Assembly (NCBI GenBank): GCA_021733665.1 | Contig: JAHREI010000003.1 | Location: 248,001-312,000 of the forward strand | DNA from: Bacillus subtilis | GTDB lineage: Bacteria; Pseudomonadota; Alphaproteobacteria; Rhizobiales; Rhizobiaceae | DNA length: 64,000 bases | Reading direction: 5' to 3' | Part shown: piece by piece, positions 44,984 to 54,011 of the stretch | Position numbering within the stretch: the first letter of the stretch is position 1 | Layout: every line of letters begins with the position of its first letter | The notes under the pieces: model-generated | The model's input: the letters and a program-made list of their open reading frames with translations, nothing else | Database searches by the model: none | What the model was told of the DNA's origin: nothing | Translations under genes and position numbers: made by a program

Positions 44984-46186
44984 ATGAGCGAAGCCTATAT
45001 TATCGGCGGTGTCCGCACGCCTATTGGCCGTTATGGCGGGGCGCTTGCATCGGTGCGGCCGGATGATATGGCGGCACATGTTATCCGTGAGGCACTGGCT
45101 CGTTTCCCGTCGCTTGGCAATGCTGTAATTGATGAGGTGGTGTTTGGCTGCGCCAATCAGGCGGGTGAAGATAATCGCAATATTGCCCGCATGGCCGTGT
45201 TACTGTCAGGGCTTGGCGAGAGTGTTCCGGCCACAACCATCAATCGTCTTTGTGGTTCGGGGCTTGATGCGGTTGGCTATGCCGCCCGTGCGATCAGACT
45301 TGGGGAAGCCGATCTTATTATTGCCGGTGGTGTTGAGAGCATGTCGCGCGCACCATTTGTGATGCCCAAAGCTGATGCTGCCTTCCAGCGGCAGAATGCG
45401 GTTTATGACACAACCATTGGCTGGCGCTTTGTCAATCCGCTGATTGACGGCAAATATGGTTCTGAATCCATGCCGGAAACGGCTGAAAATGTGGCGCAGG
45501 ATTACGACATCAGCCGACAGGATCAGGACGCCTATGCCCTGATGAGCCAGAGCCGTGCGAGCCATGCCATTCAAAGCGGTCGTCTCGCACAGGAAATTGC
45601 GCCTTATGTGATTGCGGGACGCAAAGGCGCCACAACCACTGTGGCACAAGATGAGCAACCGCGCGAAACATCACTGGAAAAACTCGCCGCACTCGCAACG
45701 CCGTTCCGCCAAAACGGGACTGTGACGGCAGGCAATGCCTCAAGCGTCAATGATGGCGCGGCAGCTTTAATTATTGCCTCAAAACAAGCCGTTGAACGCT
45801 ACGGGCTGACCGTGCTTGCACGTGTTGATGGTATGGCGACGAGTGGTGTTGATCCTCGGATTATGGGGATCGGTCCTGTATCCGCAACACAGAAGCTACT
45901 GCATCGCCATAATCTGCAGCTCACTGATATTGGTCTGATTGAGCTGAACGAGGCTTTCGCTGCACAATCACTGGCGTGTATGCGCCAATTGGGGCTCGCC
46001 GATGATGCTGCTCATGTTAATCCCAATGGCGGCGCAATTGCACTCGGTCATCCGCTTGGTATGTCCGGTGCCAGATTGGCTTTAACCGCTACAATGGAAC
46101 TGCAAAACCGCGATACACGCTATGCTTTGGCTACTATGTGTGTTGGTGTCGGGCAGGGTATATCGTTATTGATCTCTCAAGCTTAA
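44984..46186 (+). CDS. 3-oxoadipyl-CoA-type thiolase
   Basis: 400 residues, thiolase fold: Cys90 in RLCGSGLDAVG, LIELNEAFAAQ, NPNGGAIALGHPLGMSGARL (His) and CVGVGQG (second Cys). YDTTIGWRFVNP is typical of PcaF/PaaJ-type thiolases that cleave 3-oxoadipyl-CoA to succinyl-CoA and acetyl-CoA, consistent with the end of an aromatic-degradation route. ATG 44984 follows the previous TAG by one base, behind GGGAAA. A terminator-like hairpin follows. Confidence 0.92.
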   Translation: MSEAYIIGGVRTPIGRYGGALASVRPDDMAAHVIREALARFPSLGNAVIDEVVFGCANQAGEDNRNIARMAVLLSGLGESVPATTINRLCGSGLDAVGYAARAIRLGEADLIIAGGVESMSRAPFVMPKADAAFQRQNAVYDTTIGWRFVNPLIDGKYGSESMPETAENVAQDYDISRQDQDAYALMSQSRASHAIQSGRLAQEIAPYVIAGRKGATTTVAQDEQPRETSLEKLAALATPFRQNGTVTAGNASSVNDGAAALIIASKQAVERYGLTVLARVDGMATSGVDPRIMGIGPVSATQKLLHRHNLQLTDIGLIELNEAFAAQSLACMRQLGLADDAAHVNPNGGAIALGHPLGMSGARLALTATMELQNRDTRYALATMCVGVGQGISLLISQA

Positions 46187-46300
46187 CTTGAGGATGCATA
46201 TAATATCAGCTGTTGGGGATGTAGTATCACTGCAACCAAGCTCTGAGTATGATGTATTTATGCGTCGGCATTTGCGTGAACTATCTCAATGCTCTGTTTT

Positions 46301-46345
46301 AAAGTGAGCTGCCACAGTTACGCTGCAGCAGCTCAGTTTAAACAG
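46301..46345 (+). terminator. Terminator-like hairpin after anthranilate cluster
   Basis: TGAGCTGC (46305-46312) pairs with GCAGCTCA (46328-46335), extended by three more pairs beyond a mismatch, followed by GTTTAAACAGTTTG. It lies between convergent genes. Confidence 0.5.
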
Positions 46346-46411
46346 TTTGTATTTTTAGTTCTAATACTGAAACGGCTTCCTTGAAGCGTATCAGCAAAGC
46401 GCCAAGATCAA

Positions 46412-47890
46412 TTATTCGATTATTGGCGGCGCTGGAGGGACAATCGGTTCCTCAAAGGTGCGATACAATTTACCCCAACCCGGATCATGCATGTGCGGAC
46501 GCAGATTAGCTCTTTCAACTAATGCCTGTGCTTCTTGTTCACCAAAATCCAATGCATCTTCAACATTGGTTGTCAGAACAACGCCATCTTCCATCAGAAC
46601 TTTACCATCAACAATAACGGTGGTGACATCGCTGCCTAAAGCCTGCTGTATCAGCCGGTGTACGACCATCCAGTTTGGTGTCAGATGGGGCTGACGCATA
46701 TTGATAATGGCAATATCGGCCTTTTTACCTATCTCAAGCGAGCCGATCTCATGATCCATACCAAGGACTTTGGCTGCATCTATGGTAATCATTTCCAGCA
46801 TTTTACCTGGCGGCAAAAGATATCTGTCGTGATTATTCAAGAGATGCTGTGTGTATTGTGCCAGACGCGCAGTTTGCAACATATCAAAATGTCTGCTTGG
46901 TGCTGTTCCGTCCGTCGTGATCGCAACCGTTACGCCTTTAGAGATCATATCCAGAATAGGCGTTGATCTTCCCGGAGGCGCATGCGTGACATTGGTACCG
47001 GTTTCCGCAAGAATATCCACTTCCTCATGGGATATACCCCAGCAATGCTGGATATGAATATCTGGCCCCAGCAGCGCATTTTCCTTGTCCTGATAGGCCA
47101 TGCGAATTTGTCCGGCAAAGGCGTCAGAATGAATGCGGGTACCCCATTTGCGGGCTGTTTCACGAATTCGCCGCGCTTGCATGCGGTCATTCTCAGTGAG
47201 TTTTACCGCCAGATCAGGTGTTGTCGGGTTAGACGGGTCAAGCGATGGCACAATCGTAAAAGGCGTTACAAAGACTTTTATTCGCCCGTCAGCGCTACCG
47301 TTTACAGCTTCAATAACTGCTTCCGTCCCTTCGATCATCTCTTCAAAGGAAATATGGCGGCGCTCCGGCTTGCCGCTTTCCCAACGGGTCACTGCATGTG
47401 GCCATGGCAAACCCGACGGGCCGACACAGACGATCTCTCTCAGACCAATTTCCGAATAGGCGCGTGCATGATTGATTGCAAATACCGGATCATCACTTCT
47501 CGGCATTGAAGTAATGATGCTTGCTCCTGTCGTAACACCGGCGCGCAGGCGCTCAAGTCCGGAAACAAGGCCGTCAGCATACCAAAAATCACGTGTTGTA
47601 TAGTGATAATATGTCGGTGTAACAATGCGCATCCATAGGGCATTGGTGTCGGAAGCAATGCTTCGGATAAGGCAATGGCCCGCATGCCCGTGGGCATCAA
47701 TAAGCCCGGGAATAATCAGCTTGCCACGGCAATCAATTACTCTTTTATCCGTATGTTTTGGCTCCAGCTCTTCCGATGCGCCAATGTCAACAATTTTGTC
47801 ATCCAAAATTGCTATGGCTCCGTCCTCAATAATGCGGCGACTGCTATCAACAGTAACAATGGTTCCGTGCAGCAGAAGAATCCCACTCAT
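46412..47890 (-). CDS. Amidohydrolase (deaminase/chlorohydrolase type)
   Basis: 492 residues, cytosolic metal-dependent amidohydrolase. Metal motif IDAHGHAGH near residue 67, HSDAF and HCWGISHEE later, and TDGTAPSRHFDML with the catalytic Asp; the flanking beta-sandwich strands (ILLHGTIVTV..., IGKKADIAIINM) are complete. Relatives deaminate or dechlorinate heterocycles or hydrolyse cyclic amides. It is divergent from the orphan peptide-binding protein at 48047. No substrate can be given. Confidence 0.88.
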   Translation of the reverse strand: MSGILLLHGTIVTVDSSRRIIEDGAIAILDDKIVDIGASEELEPKHTDKRVIDCRGKLIIPGLIDAHGHAGHCLIRSIASDTNALWMRIVTPTYYHYTTRDFWYADGLVSGLERLRAGVTTGASIITSMPRSDDPVFAINHARAYSEIGLREIVCVGPSGLPWPHAVTRWESGKPERRHISFEEMIEGTEAVIEAVNGSADGRIKVFVTPFTIVPSLDPSNPTTPDLAVKLTENDRMQARRIRETARKWGTRIHSDAFAGQIRMAYQDKENALLGPDIHIQHCWGISHEEVDILAETGTNVTHAPPGRSTPILDMISKGVTVAITTDGTAPSRHFDMLQTARLAQYTQHLLNNHDRYLLPPGKMLEMITIDAAKVLGMDHEIGSLEIGKKADIAIINMRQPHLTPNWMVVHRLIQQALGSDVTTVIVDGKVLMEDGVVLTTNVEDALDFGEQEAQALVERANLRPHMHDPGWGKLYRTFEEPIVPPAPPIIE

Positions 47891-48046
47891 ATGCTTCCCC
47901 TTTTATATTGATTTTGAAATATTTTATAAAATGCGACTGGAGATGACGCAATTTATGCCAACAATATCGTTGACAATAAAGAATACAATATCAATACTAA
48001 AATAAATAAAAACCAAAAAATGGTATCTGCAACGAGGGAAGAACGC

Positions 48047-49624
48047 ATGAAAAGAATGGGACGTTTCATGGCTGCAGCATTGACCGCTGCGGCAATCACA
48101 ATACCTGCATTATCGGTTGCTGAGTCTGCCACGCTACGCTGGGGCGGTCGCGCTGATATTTACTCGCTTGATCCGGTTTCACTTGCATCAACGTCAAATC
48201 TGGCGTTTCTGAATCATATCTATGAAGGTCTTGTTCGTTACGACGGTGAGTTTAAAATCGAACCGGCACTGGCGACCAAATGGGAATTGATCGCCAATAA
48301 AACCTGGCGTTTTACCTTAAGAAAAGGCGTAAAATTCCATAATGGTGCAGAGTTTAATGCAGATGACGTGATTGCGTCTCTCAAACGTGCCAGTGCGCCG
48401 ACTTCGCCTTTGCGCGGCAATATTCCGCTCTATGTGGATAGCAAAAAAGTCGATGATTATACCGTTGATGTAGAGGTTTCTGCGCCGACACCTCTGTTTT
48501 TAAATGACATGACGAATATCTTTATGTTCGATCATCAGTGGCTTGTTGATAATAAAAGTGAAGCACCGACCGATTACAGCACCAAAACTGAAGGCTTTAC
48601 GACGTTTAATTCGAATGGCACCGGTCCTTTCAAACTTGAAAGCCGTGTACCGGACAGCAAAACTGTTTTGATCGCCAATGATCAATGGTGGGATGAGAAA
48701 AAACACAATCTGGATCGCATCGAGTTCATGCCGATTGCTTCCCCTTCGACCCGTGTCGCCGCTTTGCTGTCAGGGGAGATTGATCTGGTCGACAGCGCAC
48801 CAATACAGGATTTGCCGCGTCTGGAATCCTCCAAAGGTATTACTGTAAAAAACCGGACAGAATTGCGTACAGTTTTCATCGCTTTTAACCGTAAAGAAAA
48901 ATTGGAAGATGGTCGCGATAATCCGTTTAACGATATTCGTGTACGTCAGGCTTTTGCAGCATCCATTGACCGCGATCTGATTAATACCAAAATTATGCGC
49001 GGGCTGGCACGTCCGTCAGGCTCAGCTGTAGCGCCTGAAATTCCGGGTTACTCGAAAGCGCTTGATGAATATTCACCTGCCGATCCGGAACTGGCACGTA
49101 AGCTGTTGACTGAGGCAGGGCAACTGGATCTTCGTTTCAGCTATATGTGCATGAATGATGAGAGCATTAATGAAGAAGATATTTGCTCCGGTGTAAACAG
49201 CATGTTGAAGCGCTCAGGTTTCCAGCCTTCCATTGATATGGCTCCGCGTGCTGTGCAATCTCCGAAGCGTACCAACGGTAAAGCAGACGTGTTTAATCTG
49301 AGTTGGGCAAATGAGCCGACACTTGATGCCTATTCATTGCTGGCACAGGTGCTTTCAACTCGGAATGATGCGGTCGGCGTTTCCAACTATGGCGGATGGT
49401 CAGTACCGGCGCTGGATAAATTGGTTGAAGAGGCTGCAATTGAGCCGGATAATGACAAGCGTCTGGCTCTGGAAGAGCAGGCCTTGAAAATCGCAAAAGA
49501 CGAAGTGCTGGTGGTACCACTGCATCAGCAGCCAATTGCCTGGGCAATGCTTGATAAAGTGCAGAGCGTTGATTTCCGTGCCGACAACAAGCCACGTCAC
49601 TGGCTTACACGGATGGCTGAATAA
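48047..49624 (+). CDS. Peptide-type ABC substrate-binding protein, orphan
   Basis: 525 residues, family-5 binding protein. Signal peptide MKRMGRFMAAALTAAAITIP..., cleavage near VAES. KTWRFTLRKGVKFHNGAEFNADDVIASLKR is the family signature and VRQAFAASIDRDLI the second-domain motif. ATG 48047 follows GAGG by eight bases. No permease or ATPase gene is next to it; the two neighbours are amidohydrolases. It presumably serves one of the other Dpp-type transporters or one elsewhere. Confidence 0.93.
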   Translation: MKRMGRFMAAALTAAAITIPALSVAESATLRWGGRADIYSLDPVSLASTSNLAFLNHIYEGLVRYDGEFKIEPALATKWELIANKTWRFTLRKGVKFHNGAEFNADDVIASLKRASAPTSPLRGNIPLYVDSKKVDDYTVDVEVSAPTPLFLNDMTNIFMFDHQWLVDNKSEAPTDYSTKTEGFTTFNSNGTGPFKLESRVPDSKTVLIANDQWWDEKKHNLDRIEFMPIASPSTRVAALLSGEIDLVDSAPIQDLPRLESSKGITVKNRTELRTVFIAFNRKEKLEDGRDNPFNDIRVRQAFAASIDRDLINTKIMRGLARPSGSAVAPEIPGYSKALDEYSPADPELARKLLTEAGQLDLRFSYMCMNDESINEEDICSGVNSMLKRSGFQPSIDMAPRAVQSPKRTNGKADVFNLSWANEPTLDAYSLLAQVLSTRNDAVGVSNYGGWSVPALDKLVEEAAIEPDNDKRLALEEQALKIAKDEVLVVPLHQQPIAWAMLDKVQSVDFRADNKPRHWLTRMAE

Positions 49625-49648
49625 AGAGTTCTGAAGTCTGAAAACGGA

Positions 49649-49694
49649 ATTGTGCTTCATCATTCGAAACGGATGATGAAGCACAATGTTTTGC
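49649..49694 (+). terminator. Strong terminator after orphan binding protein
   Basis: An 18-bp stem (49649-49666 with 49670-49687, one G-U pair) and AAA loop, followed by GTTTTGCTG. It separates the binding-protein gene from the amidohydrolase 37 bp further on, which must be reached by read-through or by its own promoter. Confidence 0.8.
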
Positions 49695-49730
49695 TGCGCC
49701 TATACAAATGTGAACAGTGCCGGCGGTTTT

Positions 49731-51242
49731 ATGAAGAGCGATATAATGGTGTCTCACTCCGTATTGAACGAACTTGTTTTAGGCCAAAAACTTAGTGGCC
49801 GCACTTTGCTCACAGCACAATGGGTGCTTACTGAACGCAATGACAATCCTTGTCTTATTCCTGACGGTGAGATTGTTTTTGAGAACGGCGTCATCATTTT
49901 TGCAGGCAAAAATTTTGGTGGTGACGTCACCCGTCGGATTGATTTCGGACAGGCACTCATCAGCCCCGGCCTGATTGATCTGGATGCTCTTTCAGATATT
50001 GATACATTCGTACTGGCAACGGATAATCCGCCAAACTGGGCTAAAGGACGTATCTGGCCTCGCTCCTATGTGGAGAGGGGGCCTTATGAAATGTATAGTC
50101 CTGAAGAACTCGCATTTCAGAAGAAATTTGCTTTCGGTCAGCTTCTGCTAAACGGTATCACTTCGGCAGCGCCTATTGCTTCTTTATATTACAGGGAGTG
50201 GGGTGAATCGGTTGCAGAGTTTGATGCAGCAGCTGATGCGGCAGGGGCGTTAGGACTCAGAGTTTTCTTGAGTCCGGCTTATCGTTCCGGAGGTATGGTT
50301 TTGGAAAAGCCGGGGCAAATAGTGCCGGTTTTCGATGAAGAGCGCGGCCTGCGCGGTCTTGAAGATGCAATCGCTTTCGTTAAACGTCAGCAGGGGCGTT
50401 ATGACGGGCTTGTAAATGGCTTGCTAGCGCCGGATCGGGTGGAAACATGTACTCTGAAGCTGATGCAAAATACCATGGCAGCGGCGGAAGAGCTTGATTG
50501 TCGCGTACGATTGCATATGGCGCAGGGGCCATTAGAATTACAGACGATGCATGATTTGCATGGCAAAACCGGTCCGCAATGGCTGGCAGATAACGGCCTG
50601 CTCAATGAAAGGTTGTATGCACCTCACGGAACCTATGCAACGCAAGAAGATTTTTCGCTTTATGCTGCGCATGGCGTTTCAATAGCCCATTCGCCTCTAG
50701 TCTCTGCGCGTACGGGCAGTTATTTGAAATCTTTTTCCGCATGCAAAAAAATGGGCATTAACATTGGTATGGCAACGGACACTGCTCCGGCTGATATGCT
50801 TATGAACCTGCTGATGGGACTGGTAACTTGTCGTATCAGTGACCAAACATCGGAAGAAGTCAGGTGTGCCGATCTATTCGATGCCGCCACACGCGGTGGT
50901 GCGAAAGCATTAGGACGTACCGATATCGGACGATTAACTGTGGGAGCATGTGCCGATATTGCAGTTTTCCGTTTAGATGATCCGGTGATGACACCGACAG
51001 TCGATCCGATAACCACTTTGGTTGTCGGTGGTTCAGGGAAAGTAACTAAAGCTGTTTTTGTTAACGGAAGATTGTCAATGCTGGACGGAAAGCTGGCTGG
51101 TTTCGACATGCAGGCAGCACGTGAACAGGCACAAAAGCAGTTTAACGGCTTAATCAGCAAATATCCGGATCGAAGCTGGCAACATCTTCCGGTCAGTGAG
51201 CTATTTCCGTCAAGTTTTCCTTTGTGGCCGGATGAAGAATAA
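49731..51242 (+). CDS. Amidohydrolase-family protein
   Basis: 503 residues. The amidohydrolase frame is clear (ISPGLIDLDALSDIDTF, RLHMAQGP, THEG-like YAPHGTYATQEDFSLYAAHG, GMATDTAPADMLMNLLMG, GRLTVGACADIAVF), but the N-terminal HxH metal motif is replaced by LDALSD, so the metal site is altered or the enzyme is a divergent relative. The start is uncertain: ATG 49731 is preceded by GGCGG, and ATG 49746 is also possible. It is in line with the binding protein but past a strong terminator. Confidence 0.82.
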   Translation: MKSDIMVSHSVLNELVLGQKLSGRTLLTAQWVLTERNDNPCLIPDGEIVFENGVIIFAGKNFGGDVTRRIDFGQALISPGLIDLDALSDIDTFVLATDNPPNWAKGRIWPRSYVERGPYEMYSPEELAFQKKFAFGQLLLNGITSAAPIASLYYREWGESVAEFDAAADAAGALGLRVFLSPAYRSGGMVLEKPGQIVPVFDEERGLRGLEDAIAFVKRQQGRYDGLVNGLLAPDRVETCTLKLMQNTMAAAEELDCRVRLHMAQGPLELQTMHDLHGKTGPQWLADNGLLNERLYAPHGTYATQEDFSLYAAHGVSIAHSPLVSARTGSYLKSFSACKKMGINIGMATDTAPADMLMNLLMGLVTCRISDQTSEEVRCADLFDAATRGGAKALGRTDIGRLTVGACADIAVFRLDDPVMTPTVDPITTLVVGGSGKVTKAVFVNGRLSMLDGKLAGFDMQAAREQAQKQFNGLISKYPDRSWQHLPVSELFPSSFPLWPDEE

Positions 51243-51259
51243 CACAGTTATTGCTGACG

Positions 51260-51290
51260 GTAAGCGTTGCTATAAACAGCGCTTACTTTT
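51260..51290 (+). terminator. Terminator after amidohydrolase
   Basis: GTAAGCG (51260-51266) pairs with CGCTTAC (51280-51286), extended inward by a T-G and two more pairs, followed by TTTT. It lies between convergent genes. Confidence 0.72.
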
Positions 51291-51392
51291 GCATTATTAC
51301 TCTAATCCAAAATCATTGCAGTGCATCGCGATATATAAAAGTTCCATAATACACATTATGTAATTTAAACATGTAGCCGGGTACATTCTATT

Positions 51393-52325
51393 TTAAACTG
51401 CAACATCCTGATAAGCGAGATTGTCACTGTATTGATTACATAAGTTGCGTCCTGCTTCACGGGCAATTGTTGCAACAAGCGTAATTAATCGCGTAGCCGA
51501 CGCCTCCAGATACATAGCGCTGTAGTTGGTGGCCGGAAACATTGTATTTGTATTGAGAACTTTCAGCTCTCCCTGCCGGAGTTCCTTTTGGATAACAACC
51601 GGCGGAAGAACCGAAATTCCAACACCCGCAGAGATCATATTGATGGTTGTAGTAAGAGAATTGGAATAATGCACCGTCGCATCTTTAATACGATCTTCTG
51701 AAAAATAATTGATGATTTGCTGATGATTATGTGCCCCTCGTTCATAGGAAATAATCGGATAGTTCAGTAAATCTTCACGAGAGAACAGGTCTTCAGGACA
51801 AATAAGAACGTCAGGTGTCCGGCTGATCCAAAACATGCCGAATGTGCAGATGTTAACACTACGCAGTGTTGCAGCTGTGTCAGGGCGTATTGCAAACACA
51901 ATATCCAATTCACGCTGCTCAAGTTGTTGTGTCAGGACTTTGGAGGAATCCGTGGTAATTGAAATTCTGATTTTAGGATAACGCTGACGTAAAATATCTA
52001 AAACATCCGGCAAAATTGTCATTGCCAAGCTCGGAACAATACCGAGTTTAAGCTGTCCTTCGACACTGTTTTTTGGGCTAACGCTTTCAACAAGGTTGTG
52101 ATAGCGCAGCACAATATCCCGTGCCCCCTCAACAAACACCTCCCCTTCGGTTGTTAGGCTGACGTCACGGGCATCACGCTCAAATAAACGGAAGCCGAGT
52201 TCTTGCTCGATTGCACCAATGCGATTGGAAATTGCAGCTGGCGTCATGTTCATACGCGCCGCAGTGATCCGGAAATTGCGCAATTCCGAAAGCCAGATCA
52301 CCGTCTCAAGAAACCGGATATTCAT
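51393..52325 (-). CDS. LysR-family transcriptional regulator
   Basis: 310 residues. N-terminal helix-turn-helix (FLETVIWLSELRNFRITAARMNMTPAAISNRIGAIEQELG) and effector domain (GQLKLGIVPSLAMTILPDVLDIL...) are standard. Start ATG 52325; GGGGAG lies upstream. It is the same strand as, and downstream of, the RraA-type gene but separated by a terminator. It may control the amidohydrolase genes or the polyamine-type operon. Confidence 0.93.
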   Translation of the reverse strand: MNIRFLETVIWLSELRNFRITAARMNMTPAAISNRIGAIEQELGFRLFERDARDVSLTTEGEVFVEGARDIVLRYHNLVESVSPKNSVEGQLKLGIVPSLAMTILPDVLDILRQRYPKIRISITTDSSKVLTQQLEQRELDIVFAIRPDTAATLRSVNICTFGMFWISRTPDVLICPEDLFSREDLLNYPIISYERGAHNHQQIINYFSEDRIKDATVHYSNSLTTTINMISAGVGISVLPPVVIQKELRQGELKVLNTNTMFPATNYSAMYLEASATRLITLVATIAREAGRNLCNQYSDNLAYQDVAV

Positions 52326-52394
52326 CGATATGCAGTCTCCCCTCCGCATATTATGTAACTGAATTCTTATGTCTTATTTTTTGCTATGATCCTA

Positions 52395-52448
52395 CTGAGA
52401 AATAACCGGAGCGGCAGAGTTCGAGGTGGAACATCTGTGCCGCTCCGG
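52395..52448 (-). terminator. Terminator of polyamine-type/aldolase operon
   Basis: An 11-bp perfect GC-rich stem (52406-52416 with 52438-52448) and 21-base loop, followed on the minus strand by TTATTTCTC, directly after the RraA-type stop. Confidence 0.8.
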
Positions 52449-52456
52449 CTGTGTTT

Positions 52457-53122
52457 TTATACAGCCATACGCGCTTTGACTTTGTCGGAAGCGCCTGACA
52501 CTTCGCCGAGCTTCAGGCCGGTCTTGACAGAAGCTTCACGTTCTTTCCCGCGTTCCTGAATAGCCAGCGCTTTGGTTGCAACTTCGTTGACTTCGCCGCG
52601 CGGCAGTACCAGAACGCCGCTTTCATCGGCAAGAATGGCATCCCCCGGATTGACGACCACGCCGCCACAGGAAACCGGAATATTGATCCCGCCGCCCAGA
52701 TCATAAAGACGGGTGGTGATTGGTGAAATACCGCGTGCCCACATCGGAAAGTCGGAATCCTCGATCTCGGTCAGATCAGTGCACGGCCCGTCGACAATAC
52801 CAGCCACCGCACCGGCAGCTTTAGCGGCAATGGTTACTCCCCCGCCCCAGCAGGCATAGCGGTCATCACCCATACGGTCGACCACCAGCACATCACCCGG
52901 CCGCAACATACCAGTGATATGATGCAAAAGCGTTGAATCCGGCCCCGGAATAGCAATGGTTACGGCAGTGCCGACAATCCGGCGCTTTGGCAATAACGGC
53001 TGAATTGAATGGTTCATAAAACCAAAGAAACGCCAGTGACCAACTGTTGCCGTTTCCACGCCGGACAGCAAATCCAGATCAGCCTGTTCCACCTGTTCAG
53101 GCATTGCATTAATAACATACAT
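52457..53122 (-). CDS. RraA-family aldolase-like protein with altered RD motif
   Basis: 221 residues. Fold and motifs of the RraA/HMG aldolase family (GDVLVVDRMGDDRYACWGG, AAKAAGAVAGIVDG). The conserved Arg-Asp pair that positions the oxo acid and metal in 4-hydroxy-4-methyl-2-oxoglutarate aldolases reads PCTD (Thr115-Asp116). The metal-binding Asp remains but the Arg is missing, so activity on a different 2-oxo acid, or loss of aldolase activity, is possible. It lies 13 bp after the nitrilase-family gene and is the last gene of the operon. Confidence 0.9.
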   Translation of the reverse strand: MYVINAMPEQVEQADLDLLSGVETATVGHWRFFGFMNHSIQPLLPKRRIVGTAVTIAIPGPDSTLLHHITGMLRPGDVLVVDRMGDDRYACWGGGVTIAAKAAGAVAGIVDGPCTDLTEIEDSDFPMWARGISPITTRLYDLGGGINIPVSCGGVVVNPGDAILADESGVLVLPRGEVNEVATKALAIQERGKEREASVKTGLKLGEVSGASDKVKARMAV

Positions 53123-53134
53123 GATGAGATTTCC

Positions 53135-53977
53135 TTACACTGCACAGGCTTCGTGACGTTTGCCTAACCGGCGGTGCTGCACCATCGGAATTAATGCGCG
53201 AACGCGGTTGATCTGCTCACGATCAACTCTGGCGGTGACAAAACCCACACCGTCTGATGCGCGGGCAACGACATGACCCCAAGGGTCACAAACCAGAGAA
53301 TGTCCGTATGTATGACGTTTCTCGCCGCCGCTCACCACCGCGCCGGTCTGTCCGCAGGCGACAAAGTAAGTCTGGGTTTCAATGGCGCGGGCGCGTGCCA
53401 GTACTTCCCAATGGTCTTTGCCCGTTTGCAAAGTGAAAGCCGCTGGCAGAATGATGATATCAACACCGGCCTTTTCCAACTCGAGATACAGTTCAGCAAA
53501 CCGGATATCGTAGCAAATGGCACAACCGACTTTGAAACCGTCGAGATCATAGACCACAACATCTTCACCAGGTTTCACCGTTGCGGATTCTTTATAGGCT
53601 GTGCCATCCGGTGCCACGATATCGAACATATGGATTTTACGATAATGGGCGACTTCTTTGCCCGAGCGGTCAAAAACAAAAGTCGAATTATAAATCCGTG
53701 CTTCGCCTTCAACTTTCTCCATAATTGTACCGGCATGAACAAAAACTTTATGTTCACGGGCAAAATCCTGTGCCATTTTATAGGCAGCACCATTTGGTGC
53801 GGTTTCAGCCTCATTCAGCTTACCCTCAGGACTGCCACCATAATATTCAAAATATTCCGGCAGAACGATCAGATCAGGCGCATCTGTGCGCACTGCATCT
53901 TCCATTAGTTTACGGGTTGTGGCCAGATTGGCGGCTTTATCAGCCTGCGGATTGGTCTGGATCAAACTTATTTTCAT
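53135..53977 (-). CDS. Nitrilase-superfamily amidase (Nit1/Nit2 type)
   Basis: 280 residues. The Glu-Lys-Cys triad is Glu41 (LPEYFEY), Lys114 (YRKIHMFD) and Cys155 (CAICYDIRF). The pattern YRKIHMFD...CYDIRFAEL is that of Nit1/Nit2, which hydrolyse deaminated glutathione or 2-oxoglutaramate. Two ATG codons are adjacent; the second, at 53977, has better spacing from GGAGG. In an operon with two aldolase-type enzymes it would hydrolyse the amide of an oxo acid (inference). Confidence 0.92.
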   Translation of the reverse strand: MKISLIQTNPQADKAANLATTRKLMEDAVRTDAPDLIVLPEYFEYYGGSPEGKLNEAETAPNGAAYKMAQDFAREHKVFVHAGTIMEKVEGEARIYNSTFVFDRSGKEVAHYRKIHMFDIVAPDGTAYKESATVKPGEDVVVYDLDGFKVGCAICYDIRFAELYLELEKAGVDIIILPAAFTLQTGKDHWEVLARARAIETQTYFVACGQTGAVVSGGEKRHTYGHSLVCDPWGHVVARASDGVGFVTARVDREQINRVRALIPMVQHRRLGKRHEACAV

Positions 53978-54011
53978 CATGCTCCTCCAAGCTCATTGAA
54001 TAGAAATAAAA

